A DNA stretch of 64,000 nt from CAWAPS01 sp963783945 (GCA_963783945.1 CAWAPS010000002.1:620001-684000); one strand, 5' to 3'; shown: positions 26,845-35,798, numbered from the stretch's first letter. Notes: generated by a model from the letters alone, not told the origin. Translations and numbers: made by a program.

Positions 26845-27300
26845 GTGGTCATCGGCGTCGGGAACCCGTACCGGGGCGACGATGGCGCCGGCGTTTGGGT
26901 GGCCCGACTTTTGCAAGCCTCAGGGCTCGACGGCGTCCTGATCCTCGAGAGCAACGGAGAGCCGGCCGAACTCACAGATAGGTAGGAAAACGCTGATCTC
27001 CGCTATCGTCGTCGACGCGGTCCGCCCCGGCATCAACGGTCCCGGCTACGTGCACCGGGTTGACGTCCACGAAGGAACACACGTCCCGGTGACTCGGGGC
27101 CATCTCGTCTCACGGCAGTAGCCCCGCTGACGCGGTAGCGCTGGCCCGAGCCCTCGATCGGCTGCCCGGTCGGCTTCTGCTCTTCGGAATCGAGGCCGCC
27201 ACCCTCCGCCCCGGACAGACCCTTTCGCCGAAGGTACGAGCATCGGTCGATACGGTGGCCAAGCTCGTGGTCGACGAACTGAATCACGAGCGGTCCGCTC
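26845..27300 (+). pseudogene. [NiFe]-hydrogenase maturation protease, frameshifted
   Basis: From GTG 26845 the frame reads VVIGVGNPYRGDDGAGVWVA and LESNGEPAELTDR and stops at 26985. The protein continues in another frame as AIVVDAVRPGINGPGYVHRV to a stop near 27121, and again as ADAVALARALDRLPGRLLLFGIEA. These are the GxGNxxxxDDG, DA and C-terminal elements of HycI/HyaD endopeptidases, which trim the large subunit of [NiFe] hydrogenases. Two indels separate the parts. No hydrogenase genes are in the window; DevR-controlled hydrogenases exist in mycobacteria, so this may be the last relic of one. Confidence 0.85.
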
Positions 27301-27372
27301 GCAAGCGGGAGGCCGACCACGGTGATGGCCGCCATTGGGTCCAGCGAGGGGACCCCCGGGTTCATCGCCAGG

Positions 27373-28387
27373 TCATGTCGGGGTGGTGGCTGCGCCGACC
27401 TTGCCGGCTAGCTCGGCCAGACGGTTGGCGTAGCCCCACTCGTTGTCGTACCAGCCGAGGACCTTGACGACATTGCCCGCAGCCATGGTCAGGGCGGCGT
27501 CGAAGACGCACGACGCCGGGTTGCCGACGATGTCGGTCGACACCGGGTCGTCCTCGGCGTACTCGAGGCGCCCCGCCAAGGGCGCAGACGACGCGGCCTG
27601 CCGAAACACCTCGCGGACCTCGTCGGCGCTAGGAGTGGCCCTCAGTGTGGCGACGAAGTCTGTCATTGACCCGTCGGGGACTGGGACCCGCAGCGCGATG
27701 CCGTCCAGGCGGCCCGCCAGATGAGGCAGCACCTCGCCGGCCGCCCGAGCCGCGCCGGTCGTGGTCGGAATAATGTTGATGGCCGCGGCCCGGGCCCGGC
27801 GCGGATCCTTGTGAAGCGAATCGACGAGTTGCTGGTCCCCGGTGTAGGCGTGCACCGTCGTCATGAACCCCCGTTCGACACCGAAGTTGTCGTCCAACAC
27901 CTTTACCATGGGAACCAGGCAGTTCGTCGTGCACGACGCGTTCGAGACCACCAAATGTCGCGACGGATCGAAGGTGTCGTCGTTGACCCCCATCACGATG
28001 GTGGCATCCGCCCCCTTCGACGGGGCCGAGACGATAACCGGGGGCGCCGGCGTCGAGATGAGCGGCCGCCTTCTCCCGTCCCGTGAACCGCCCCGTCGAT
28101 TCCACCACCACGTCGACCCCGAGGGTGTTCCAGGGCAGCGCCTTTATATCGGGCTCCGCCAGCATCTGCACTCGCTGGTCGCCCACCACCATCGCGTCGC
28201 CGTCGATCCTGACGGCCACATCGAGCCGACCGTACACCGAGTCGCGCGCCAACAGCTTCGCCAACGCTGCGGCCGAGCCCAGGTCGTTGACCGCAACCAC
28301 TTCGAGGCCCAACTCCGGCCGGCGGGCCGCCCTCAACAAGGCGCGACCCGTTCGTCCGAATCCATTTATCGCCAACCGCACGCCCAT
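27373..28387 (-). pseudogene. gap: Glyceraldehyde-3-phosphate dehydrogenase, one frameshift
   Basis: ATG 28387 opens VRLAINGFGRTGRALLRAA (NAD site). Near 28046 the match shifts by one base: after KAAAHLDAGA the protein continues as VIVSAPSKGAD, then VVSNASCTTNCLVPMVKVLD (catalytic Cys), TVHAYTGDQQLVDSLHKDPR and GWYDNEWGYANRLAEL. Apart from that the gene is full length with all catalytic residues. It shares a divergent promoter with the sensor kinase and its DevR box. A true pseudogene or a sequencing indel are equally possible. Confidence 0.9.
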
Positions 28388-28459
28388 GACCGGTTCCTTT
28401 CCGATATGACGGATTCTTCAACGTCTCCTACGGTGACAAAACCACCGCATAGTCGGGCA

Positions 28460-28473
28460 GGGCCAAAAGTCCC
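28460..28473. promoter_or_regulatory. DevR box GGGCCAAAAGTCCC
   Basis: One half (GGGACTT on the minus strand) is identical to the mycobacterial DosR half-site. It lies between gap and the sensor-kinase gene and suggests autoregulation of the kinase-regulator operon. Confidence 0.7.
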
Positions 28474-28582
28474 TACAACAAGTTGCGCTATGGTCGATGG
28501 GGGAGTTGTTGTAATCACAAATCGGAAACGAGTTGGGGCGGCACGCTTGACGGCGGGGGTCGCCGGCTACTGACGCGTTACG

Positions 28583-30070
28583 ATGTCACCGGTGAGTGAC
28601 GCTGACAGCAGCTTGGTTCAGGAGCTGCTGGACGCGTCGCCGGACGCACTCGTCGTGGTGGGGTCCGACGGTGTGATCGAGTCGGCCACGCAGGCGGTCG
28701 AGTCCCTTCTCGGGTACCGGCCGGAGGAGCTGGTCGGCCAGCCGGTTGAAATGCTGCTCCCCGGCAGTCTGCAGGCGTTACATGTCCGCCATCGCCGGTC
28801 GTTCTTCGACCGTCCCGAGGTCCGTCCCATGGGGCTGGGATTAGACTTGCGCGCCGGGCGGAAAGATGGGACGGAGCTACCGGTCGACGTCAGCCTGGTC
28901 CCGACTGTCCTGGGGGGGCGGTGGCAGGTCGGGGCGTTCCTGCGCGACGCCACGGAGCGGAAACGGAACGAGGCCCTCCACGCCTATGTCAATGAGATTA
29001 GCCGCAGTGCACTCTCTGGTCATGACACAGACGAGGTTCTCGAGCTCACCGCCAGCCGGGCCCGCACCCTCACCGGAGCGTCGGTCGCCTGGGTCGCGGT
29101 TCGCAATGCCCGCGCTGACGAAATCGTCGTAGCGGCTGCTGATGGGCCCGGCGCCAGCGCCCTTCTCGGCCAGACCGTTCCGGCGTCAGTGAGCCTGGCC
29201 GCCCGCGCCATGGCTGCAGGCGAGACTCTTGTCATTGATGACCTGACCGCTGAGCCGGCGGTGCTGGCGGCGGCGCGACAGGTAGGCCTGGGGCCCGGTA
29301 TGTATCTTCCGATGCTGGCCGAGGACGGCCCGGTGGGCGCGCTGGTGCTGGCCCGAAGGCCGGGAGACGTTACGTTCTCGCCTGGCGAGACGGTTGCCGC
29401 TGAGGTGTTCGCGTCGGCGGCGGCCATCGTTTTTGCTCTGGGTTCGGCCCGTCAGTCGCTCGAGGTCTTCCGCATGACCTCTGAGCACGAACGGATCGCA
29501 CGGGACCTTCATGACACGGTGATACAGCGCCTGTTCGCGCTGGGGATGCGGCTTCAGGCCGCTGAGCGCCTGGCCCAGGGTCCGGCGGCGGAGCGTATCC
29601 GGGAGACCGTCGATGCCATCGACGAGGTGATCCGGGAGATTCGCGAGACCATTTTCGATCTCAACCGACCGGACTCCGCCGACCCCGACCTCCGCCAGAA
29701 GGTCCGCCAGGTGGCCGTCGAAGCAGCGGGACACTTGGGGTTCAGGCCTCGGATCGCGTTTCGCGGCCCGGTCGAGGCCGCGGTGGACGAGGAGTTGACG
29801 AATCAACTTCTGGCTGTACTGCGGGAGGCGTTGGCCAACGTCGGCCGTCACGCCCAGTCTACGACGGTGGACGTCGTGCTGACTGTGGCCGACGGGAACG
29901 TGACTCTCGCGGTTGCCGATGACGGTATAGGAATATCCGATGCTCCGACCGCCGGCCACGGAACGGCCAACATGACCTCGCGAGCCCAACGGCTCGGCGG
30001 AGAGCTTGTGCTGTCCCGGCGGCGCCCAACGGGAACCCTTCTCCAGTGGAGCGTGCCGAGGACACCGTGA
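28583..30070 (+). CDS. DevS-like sensor histidine kinase (PAS-GAF-HisKA_3)
   Basis: A 495-residue soluble protein. Residues 8-125 form a PAS domain (ESLLGYRPEELVGQPVEMLL; RDATERKRNE at its end). Residues 150-290 form a GAF domain. The dimerisation box ERIARDLHDTVIQRLFALGM with His310 as phosphorylation site is nearly that of DevS/DosT. The ATPase domain has LREALANVGRHAQ and DDGIGI. Mycobacterial DevS has two GAF domains with heme in the first; here PAS replaces one, so the gas- or redox-sensing cofactor is uncertain. It is cotranscribed with a small protein and the DevR-like regulator. Confidence 0.92.
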   Translation: MSPVSDADSSLVQELLDASPDALVVVGSDGVIESATQAVESLLGYRPEELVGQPVEMLLPGSLQALHVRHRRSFFDRPEVRPMGLGLDLRAGRKDGTELPVDVSLVPTVLGGRWQVGAFLRDATERKRNEALHAYVNEISRSALSGHDTDEVLELTASRARTLTGASVAWVAVRNARADEIVVAAADGPGASALLGQTVPASVSLAARAMAAGETLVIDDLTAEPAVLAAARQVGLGPGMYLPMLAEDGPVGALVLARRPGDVTFSPGETVAAEVFASAAAIVFALGSARQSLEVFRMTSEHERIARDLHDTVIQRLFALGMRLQAAERLAQGPAAERIRETVDAIDEVIREIRETIFDLNRPDSADPDLRQKVRQVAVEAAGHLGFRPRIAFRGPVEAAVDEELTNQLLAVLREALANVGRHAQSTTVDVVLTVADGNVTLAVADDGIGISDAPTAGHGTANMTSRAQRLGGELVLSRRRPTGTLLQWSVPRTP

Positions 30071-30531
30071 GCGAAGCGGCGCAGCTCGAACAGGGCCGTT
30101 CGGCCCTAGCGGACACAACTACAGGAGCGCGACCCTGCAGGGGTGGTAACTCTGCCAGCGGGCGACGTCGTCTTCCTCGAGAGTCGAAGGGTCCGCGGTT
30201 GAGCGTTTACTCTGAACTTCTCAGACTGGCGCTGGCAAGCGACGAACCGATGGAGCGCACCCTGTCGGATCTAGTGTCGCAGGCCCTAGTGTTGCGGGCG
30301 GCGGCCAGCACCGGTGGCAACTCAGCAGCCCGGCTCGGTGACGCTCTCGCCTATGACATGGCTCTGGTTCATCTCTGCGACCGATTGGGTATCAAACACG
30401 ACCTGACCGGGGAGCTCGCCGGCCCGGGGGCGCGGAGGCGAGCCGAGCGGCTGGTATCGGAGCGGATCCCGTCGCTTGAAAGTGTTCTGGTCGGACGAAC
30501 CGAGACAGGAGATGATGGTGGACGAGGATAG
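30067..30531 (+). CDS. Small protein between sensor and regulator, unknown
   Basis: Start GTG 30067 overlaps the kinase stop (GTGA) and the gene overlaps the regulator start, so it is translationally linked to both. The first 45 residues are basic and variable. The rest is helical: VYSELLRLALASDEPMERTL, LGDALAYDMALVHLCDRLGI and ARRRAERLVSERIPSLESVL. No membrane segment or known domain. Its position argues for a role in the signalling pair or a regulon target. Confidence 0.65.
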   Translation: MSEAAQLEQGRSALADTTTGARPCRGGNSASGRRRLPRESKGPRLSVYSELLRLALASDEPMERTLSDLVSQALVLRAAASTGGNSAARLGDALAYDMALVHLCDRLGIKHDLTGELAGPGARRRAERLVSERIPSLESVLVGRTETGDDGGRG

Positions 30532-31195
30532 GTCAAAGACCCGGGTGTTCTTGTTGGACGACCACGAGGTGGTCCACGACGGTCTGCGGCATCTGCTCGA
30601 AGCCGAAGATGACATGGAGGTGGTCGGAGAGGCGGGAACGGCGGCCGAGGCTATTGACAGGATCGCGGCACTGAGCCCTCAGGTGGCGGTTCTTGACGTA
30701 CGGCTGCCGGATGGGAGCGGGGTGGAGGTGTGCCGGGATGTTCGATCCCTCGATCATGGGGTGGTTTGTCTCATGCTCACGTCGTTTTCGGACGACGAGG
30801 CGCTATTCGACGCCATCATGGCCGGCGCGGCGGGCTATGTCCTCAAGGAGGTACGGGGCAGCGACCTCGTGGCTGATATCCGTAAGGTGGCAGCCGGCCA
30901 CTCACTGCTCGATCCCGAACTGACCGAGCGGGTCATGCAGCGCCTCAAGGATCGACAGGCCCAGCAGCAGGCCGAGCATCTCACGCCTCAGGAAGAGCGG
31001 ATCCTGGAGTTCATCTCCGAAGGCCTGACGAACCGGCAGATCGCCGAGAAGATGTACCTATCGGAGAAGACGGTAAAGAACTACGTGTCCAATCTCCTCT
31101 CCAAGTTGGGCATGAGCCGTCGCACGGAAGCGGCCGTATACGCGGTGCGGCAGGGTTCTCGACGCCCGGAACGGCGGGGAAACTCTGATGGCTGA
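30512..31195 (+). CDS. devR: DevR/DosR-like NarL-family response regulator
   Basis: A 227-residue protein from ATG 30512 (ACAGGAG before it). The receiver has DD16-17, Asp62 in AVLDVRLPDGSG, Thr90 and Lys112. The output domain is LTPQEERILEFISEGLTNRQ, then EKTVKNYVSNLLSKLGMSRR. The recognition helix EKTVKNYVS is the same as in mycobacterial DosR, including the Lys, Lys and Asn that contact DNA (here Lys186, Lys189, Asn190). This agrees with the DosR-like palindromes found across 7-46 kb. It is the probable master regulator of the island genes. Confidence 0.93.
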   Translation: MMVDEDRSKTRVFLLDDHEVVHDGLRHLLEAEDDMEVVGEAGTAAEAIDRIAALSPQVAVLDVRLPDGSGVEVCRDVRSLDHGVVCLMLTSFSDDEALFDAIMAGAAGYVLKEVRGSDLVADIRKVAAGHSLLDPELTERVMQRLKDRQAQQQAEHLTPQEERILEFISEGLTNRQIAEKMYLSEKTVKNYVSNLLSKLGMSRRTEAAVYAVRQGSRRPERRGNSDG

Positions 31196-31601
31196 TGACC
31201 GGACGGTCCTGGAGGTGCTTTCGGATGCCGACTGCACCGCCCTGCTCGAATCGCATCACTTCGGTCGGATCGCCGTGCTCGTCGACAATGCTCCGGTGAT
31301 CTTCCCCGTCAACTATGTATACCAGCAGGGACGGATCGCCATCCGCACCGATCCCGGCACCAAGCTCGCAGGAGCAGCGCAGGGTCGCGTGGCGTTCGAG
31401 ATCGACGCCGTGGACGAGGGTTCTCGCTCCGGTTGGAGCGTCCTGGTCAGAGGAACGGGCTACGACGCAACCGACACGATCGACCTAATGAGCGTGTACG
31501 CGAAGCGCTTTCCCGTCGATACCTGGGTCCCCGGTACGCCAACCCGGTGGATCACGATCGAGCCGAGCACCATTACCGGCCGCCGGGTCAGGCAAGCGTG
31601 A
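31188..31601 (+). CDS. PNPOx-like flavin-binding protein (copy 1)
   Basis: ATG 31188 overlaps the regulator stop. The 137-residue split-barrel protein has the pattern FGRIAVLVDNAPVIFPVNYV, IRTDPGTKLAGAAQGRVAFE and GWSVLVRG, ending in ITGRRV. This is the short pyridoxamine-5'-phosphate-oxidase-like family, common among DosR-regulon products; members bind FMN or F420 or act as sensors. Five paralogs lie within 12 kb. The specific substrate is unknown. Confidence 0.87.
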   Translation: MADDRTVLEVLSDADCTALLESHHFGRIAVLVDNAPVIFPVNYVYQQGRIAIRTDPGTKLAGAAQGRVAFEIDAVDEGSRSGWSVLVRGTGYDATDTIDLMSVYAKRFPVDTWVPGTPTRWITIEPSTITGRRVRQA

Positions 31602-33051
31602 GCGCTCGAAGAGCTAAAGCGACCGAGCTCTTCACGGCCCCGGAGGTCTCGACGACCGTAGCGTCGGCCCAAAGCCCAGACGCGGTAGCCATGGCGTCGG
31701 CGATCGAAGGTGTGGCGTCGGACGGCCCCGTCCGGTCGGCCATGCGTTCATGGATCCGCCTGGAGGCCGTGTCTCTGGAGGTTTCGCAAAGGATGCCCGT
31801 CACCTCGGCAGACGTTCGGTACGCGAGGTCATATGCCGCCTCACGCCAATCCTTGTGCAACCACGACGCGTCGAGAACGACAGAGTATCCCCGAGTCAGG
31901 AGCGCTTCTGCCTCTTGAAGCAACCCGGAGTAGACAGTCGCCGTCATGTCCGGAGAGTAAATCCCGGTACCGAATGCGGCGGCCGCGTCCTCGTTTGGCT
32001 CCAGCCCCGCCAGCTGTTTGCGCAAGAGATCCGAGCTAAAAACCGGCCAGTCCGTCTCGGTGTGAATATGGTGCGCCAGGGTGGATTTCCCAGTGCCTGG
32101 CAAGCCGCCGACAAGAACCAAACGGACGGCGCCCTCGTGTAGGTGATGGCCGGCCAACTCCACCAGGCGCCGGGCTTCGACTTCATCCGTGCTCGATGCC
32201 GGAGCTCTCTCGGAGCGGGCCCGGATGCACGCGACCTTGGCCCGGACGGCAGCACGGTAAGCCATATAGAAGTGCGCCAACGACGCCGGCCACTCGTCTT
32301 CCGACAACCGGCGATAGGAATCCAGGAATACCGATGTCAGGTCCGGCCGGTCCAGGCGTTCGAGATCCATGGCCAGGGAAGCGACATCAGACAGGGTGTC
32401 GACATACCGCAGGGAATCGTTGAATTCCAAGCAGTCCAATATCCTCGGGCCGTCTGACAGGCAGAACACATCGTCGCAAAGGAGGTCGCCGTGGCCGTCG
32501 ACCGCTCGCCCGGCCCCGATGCGCTCGGCGAACAAGGTTTCCCGGCCGGTCACGTAACGAGCGGCGAGTGTCGCCACCTCGTCCAATACGGCAGAGTCCA
32601 CGATGTCCTTCGCCACCTCGGTCAACTCAGCCAGATTGCGCTCCCAAAGGAGACCGACAGCCGATGCCGTGCACGCCATATCAATCTGGCGTCCCCGGCG
32701 GGCCCTCCGGTGAAAACCCGCCATCACGGCCGCCACGTCTGTGACGTCCTGATCAAGGTGGTCCTGGTCAGCCCGGACCAGAGCCGACAAGGACCGATCC
32801 TCCGGCAACCGCTTCATCACCACGACCGGCTCGCACCGGCCGTCCGGATACTGAAACACACCGACACCGTCGTACACATCAGCTGAGAGACGTGAGTTGA
32901 GCTCCACTTCGGCTTGGCACGCCCTTGCCCTGGCTTCTCGCCGGCTGAGATCCAAAAAGCCGAACACCACCGGCTTTTTGACCTTGTAGACGTGATCAGA
33001 GGTGAAGAGCAACCATGACATGTGGGTCTCAGACAGCCTCAGGTCGTTCAT
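31588..33051 (-). CDS. Rv2004c-like bifunctional APH-like/ATP-binding protein
   Basis: A 487-residue protein from ATG 33051. The N-terminal two thirds resemble an aminoglycoside-phosphotransferase-like kinase: VYKVKKPVVFGFLDLS, catalytic VDGHGDLLCDDVF and ILDCLEFND. The C-terminal third is a P-loop kinase with GGLPGTGKSTLA and DASWLHKDWREAA. The same two-part arrangement is found in Mycobacterium tuberculosis Rv2004c, a DosR-regulon gene of unknown substrate. A DevR box lies 36 bp upstream. It converges on the PNPOx gene with a 14-bp overlap. Confidence 0.88.
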   Translation of the reverse strand: MNDLRLSETHMSWLLFTSDHVYKVKKPVVFGFLDLSRREARARACQAEVELNSRLSADVYDGVGVFQYPDGRCEPVVVMKRLPEDRSLSALVRADQDHLDQDVTDVAAVMAGFHRRARRGRQIDMACTASAVGLLWERNLAELTEVAKDIVDSAVLDEVATLAARYVTGRETLFAERIGAGRAVDGHGDLLCDDVFCLSDGPRILDCLEFNDSLRYVDTLSDVASLAMDLERLDRPDLTSVFLDSYRRLSEDEWPASLAHFYMAYRAAVRAKVACIRARSERAPASSTDEVEARRLVELAGHHLHEGAVRLVLVGGLPGTGKSTLAHHIHTETDWPVFSSDLLRKQLAGLEPNEDAAAAFGTGIYSPDMTATVYSGLLQEAEALLTRGYSVVLDASWLHKDWREAAYDLAYRTSAEVTGILCETSRDTASRRIHERMADRTGPSDATPSIADAMATASGLWADATVVETSGAVKSSVALALRALTLA

Positions 33052-33086
33052 AAATCCATCATCTGTCCGCTGGCGGCGCAGCGCTA

Positions 33087-33100
33087 GGGTCTTAGGTCCC
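33087..33100. promoter_or_regulatory. DevR box GGGTCTTAGGTCCC
   Basis: Halves GGGTCTT and GGGACCT; 36 bp before the Rv2004c-like gene start. Confidence 0.6.
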
Positions 33101-33157
33101 CAGGACAGCCCTGGTGTCGCGTGCCGTCTGCAGGCCCTCCCAGGTCGGCCGCACGCG

Positions 33158-33598
33158 TCATTGCCACCCGGCAGGCACCGGGATGACGGCCACCGGACGG
33201 GTCGATTGCTCGGTGAGTTGGCTACTCGTGCTGCCGAGACGGATGTGCGAGGCTCCGCTTGCTCCGCGGGTTCCGACGACGATCAGGTCGGCGTTCTCGT
33301 CCTCGGCCGCCTGCAGAAGCACCTGCACGGGCGGCCCATAACGGAGCTCGACGCCGTACGCGATGGCGGCCGTCGCCAGAGGGGCGGTCCACAGGCGCTC
33401 CAGAAGGTCGCGGATTTCCTGCCGATGCCGCTCGACGGGGACAGGCTCGGAGCCCGGGGACAGATGCTCGAGCAGCCCCAGGGCATGAACCGCCACCACG
33501 TCCGACTCAAGCGGGCCGGCGAGGTCAGCCACCCATTGCACTGCTGCGAGGCTGTTGGGTGAGCCGTCCACCCCAACGATGATCTTGTTGCGCTTCAT
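33158..33598 (-). CDS. Universal stress protein, single UspA domain
   Basis: ATG 33598 overlaps the stop of the upstream deacetylase gene (ATGA). The 146-residue protein starts KIIVGVDGSPNSLAAVQWVA and ends with LIVVGTRGASGASHIRLGST, which has a GxxG-x9-G(S/T)-like ATP site with small changes, then RPVAVIPVP. ATP-binding Usp proteins are a hallmark of dormancy regulons. It is cotranscribed with the HDAC-type deacetylase. Confidence 0.9.
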   Translation of the reverse strand: MKRNKIIVGVDGSPNSLAAVQWVADLAGPLESDVVAVHALGLLEHLSPGSEPVPVERHRQEIRDLLERLWTAPLATAAIAYGVELRYGPPVQVLLQAAEDENADLIVVGTRGASGASHIRLGSTSSQLTEQSTRPVAVIPVPAGWQ

Positions 33599-34620
33599 GC
33601 CATGCTATCCCTTGCTCGTTGACGAAGCTGGGCCCACCATTCGACCTGTTCCCGGCCCGGACCGCCGCTCGTGGGCGGCTCCGGCCGGTAGCTCTGACCG
33701 GACATGGCCGCCACCGTGGCACCGGCTGACAGGGCCAGGGCGTGAAGGTCGTACCCTCCCTCAAGGAACGCGATCAGCCGACCCGGCCCAGGGGCAAGGG
33801 AGGCGACCGTGCTCGTAAGATCGGCGTAATCGGCCGCACTCCAGTTTAGGCCGGCCAGTGGATCGTCGCGATGGGCGTCGAATCCTGACGATATGAGCAC
33901 CCAGTTCGGTCCGAACTCCTCGACAGCAGGGACCACACTCTCGATAGCGAGGCGGGCGACGTCCCCGGTTGCTCCCGGGGGCAAAGGCAAGTTGATGGTC
34001 AGCCCCGGGGCGTTTGGTCCGCCTATATCCTGAGGCCGACCGGTCCCGGGATAGGAGGGCCACTCATGGGTCGATATATAGAGCACCCGCGGATCGTCCC
34101 AGAAAATGTCCTGGGTGCCATTTCCGTGATGGACGTCCCAGTCGACGATCACGACCCGCTCTCTCCGCTCGGCGAGGGCGGCGGCGGTGACGGCGATATT
34201 GTTCAGCAGGCAGAAACCCATCGCCGCGCCGCTCGTGGCGTGATGCCCTGGCGGTCGACCAACTACGAATGCCGACGCGGCGTCACCCCGGTCGAGTGCG
34301 TCCACGGCATCCAGGCCCGAGCCGGCGGCCCAGAGCGCCGCGTCCCAGGAACCTCCGGACACATGAGTGTCGGGATCCAGGTCGCCCCCGCCGCTCGCGA
34401 TGAAAGCGGACAGCGAATCGAGATACGCCGCTTGATGCACCCGCAGCAGCTCATGGCGCGAAGCAAGCCGGCCCTGCCCTCGAATCACGCTATCTCCCAA
34501 CCGTGCCTGTTCGATGCCGGCCTCGACCGCCTTCACCCGCTCGGCCCTCTCGGGATGACCGGATCCGCTGAAGTGGCCGTCGCTGCGTCGGGCGCACTCG
34601 AGTACCAAGGTTGGGATCAT
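33595..34620 (-). CDS. HDAC/AcuC-family deacetylase
   Basis: A 341-residue protein from ATG 34620 (frame open to 34812, but that part covers the promoter). The class II HDAC pattern is complete: RPPGHHA (tandem His), GFCLLNNIAV, VDWDVHHGNGTQDIF (Zn ligands Asp, His), SSGFDAHRDDP (Zn Asp) and LEGGYD. It removes acetyl or related groups from proteins or polyamines. In operon with a Usp and downstream of a weak DevR box shared with a PNPOx gene. Together with the GNAT-synthetase at 24-26.6 kb it could make acetylation reversible under this regulon. Confidence 0.92.
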   Translation of the reverse strand: MIPTLVLECARRSDGHFSGSGHPERAERVKAVEAGIEQARLGDSVIRGQGRLASRHELLRVHQAAYLDSLSAFIASGGGDLDPDTHVSGGSWDAALWAAGSGLDAVDALDRGDAASAFVVGRPPGHHATSGAAMGFCLLNNIAVTAAALAERRERVVIVDWDVHHGNGTQDIFWDDPRVLYISTHEWPSYPGTGRPQDIGGPNAPGLTINLPLPPGATGDVARLAIESVVPAVEEFGPNWVLISSGFDAHRDDPLAGLNWSAADYADLTSTVASLAPGPGRLIAFLEGGYDLHALALSAGATVAAMSGQSYRPEPPTSGGPGREQVEWWAQLRQRARDSMA

Positions 34621-34723
34621 GTCTCGCCTATCTCGCGTGGATACAAACGGGCGAGGAACGAAGCACCATCTGTGCCGGCCCGACCGTGGCCCCAGATTGT
34701 CCCGACGACGAGATGTGGGCCTA

Positions 34724-34737
34724 GGGTCGAAAGTCAC
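34724..34737. promoter_or_regulatory. DevR box GGGTCGAAAGTCAC
   Basis: Halves GGGTCGA and GTGACTT; in the divergent region between the deacetylase operon and PNPOx copy 2. Confidence 0.5.
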
Positions 34738-34810
34738 ATATACCGACTGGCCAGCAGACCAGAGACCTTCGACCCTGCCGGGACGTCCACGAGTCGTCGA
34801 GACTGGAAGC

Positions 34811-35248
34811 ATGCTGGTAGATCAGGGTTTGGAAATCCTCACGGAGGACGAGTGTTTGGGCCTCGTCGAGTCCGAGCAGGTCGGGCGGGTGGCGCTGTCG
34901 ATCGGCGCCCTGCCGGCGATATTTCCAGTCAACTACCAGATGGTCGGCGGTGACATCATCTTCCGGACTGGTGAGGGGATCAAGCGTCGGGCTGCCCTGG
35001 CCGGGACCGTGGTTGGCTTCGAAGTGGACCGGATCGACCCAGCACGGCAGCAGGGTTGGAGCGTCCTGGTCATTGGCATGGCGACCGAGATCACGGGTGA
35101 GGCTCCAGAGAACCTGACCGCTTCTCCTTGGGCGGCGGGCGAGAGGCCCCACTGGGTGCGGGTGCGCCCCGAGTTCATCTCAGGCCGGCGGATTGTGGCG
35201 ACAGTGGCGACAGCTGCACTTCCAGTCGCCGTCGGGCTCCCGGCCTGA
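34811..35248 (+). CDS. PNPOx-like flavin-binding protein (copy 2)
   Basis: ATG 34811 gives a 145-residue protein. It shows LVESEQVGRVALSIGALPAI, FPVNYQMVGGDIIFRTGEGI, GFEVDRID, GWSVLVIG and EFISGRRI. It belongs to the same short split-barrel family as the copies at 31188, 36422, 40751 and 42219. The divergent DevR-like box supports hypoxic control. Function within the family cannot be refined. Confidence 0.85.
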   Translation: MLVDQGLEILTEDECLGLVESEQVGRVALSIGALPAIFPVNYQMVGGDIIFRTGEGIKRRAALAGTVVGFEVDRIDPARQQGWSVLVIGMATEITGEAPENLTASPWAAGERPHWVRVRPEFISGRRIVATVATAALPVAVGLPA

Positions 35249-35305
35249 CACGGCCGGCGCACTTCGAGTCATCGAAGCACTCTTTGTAACCGCCTTAGAC
35301 CCGCC

Positions 35306-35638
35306 CTAGCGTCGGGCCGATCCCCCCCGTAGCCGCCGACGGATAGCAGAGAGGATAAAGGCCAGGCCCACGCTCGTCAGTACAGCTCCCGCAACCCCGG
35401 GCACAAGCCCGACGCCGAGACTCAGGACCACAAGGACCAGTCCGACCACAGCCACCACCACACCGAGCCCTGCAGAAGGTTGCCACCGTAGCCCTCCCGA
35501 CGGGATGGTTGGCATACGTCTTGCTCCTCGCTGGAGCCGGACGTTCAGACGACGGTCCTCTGCACTGGCCCTGGTCTCCAGCTCCGCGAGGGCGGCGCGT
35601 TCCCAGGCGCTCAGATGCGCTCCGTCTCGATTACTCAT
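35306..35638 (-). CDS. DUF3040 membrane protein
   Basis: A 110-residue protein from ATG 35638 with GAGGAA nine bases upstream. It begins with LSAWERAALAELETRASAED, the DUF3040 signature, and has two adjacent hydrophobic helices (VVVAVVGLVLVVLSLGVGLV; VLTSVGLAFILSAI) before a basic end. These small actinobacterial membrane proteins have no assigned function. The frame is open further upstream (to 36412), but that is non-coding. Three DevR-like boxes lie 100-175 bp upstream. Confidence 0.78.
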   Translation of the reverse strand: MSNRDGAHLSAWERAALAELETRASAEDRRLNVRLQRGARRMPTIPSGGLRWQPSAGLGVVVAVVGLVLVVLSLGVGLVPGVAGAVLTSVGLAFILSAIRRRLRGGSARR

Positions 35639-35735
35639 GGCGGGCTTCCTCATCGGTGGTGCTGCATTCCTCGATAGTCTCGGCCAGCTCGGCTGTCCGT
35701 CGTCCCATTCTCGTCTCGGCCCGTGCTTTCCGTCA

Positions 35736-35749
35736 GGGCCAAAGGTCAC
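35736..35749. promoter_or_regulatory. DevR box GGGCCAAAGGTCAC
   Basis: First of three boxes in the divergent DUF3040/DUF1918 promoter; halves GGGCCAA and GTGACCT. Confidence 0.55.
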
Positions 35750-35757
35750 TCTCGGGA

Positions 35758-35771
35758 GAGACTTTCGGCTG
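35758..35771. promoter_or_regulatory. DevR half-box GAGACTTTCGGCTG
   Basis: Second of three; closely resembles the box at 36372, with one strong half (GAGACTT). Confidence 0.45.
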
Positions 35772-35798
35772 CTGCCGCCAACAGCGTTAGACCGGTTG

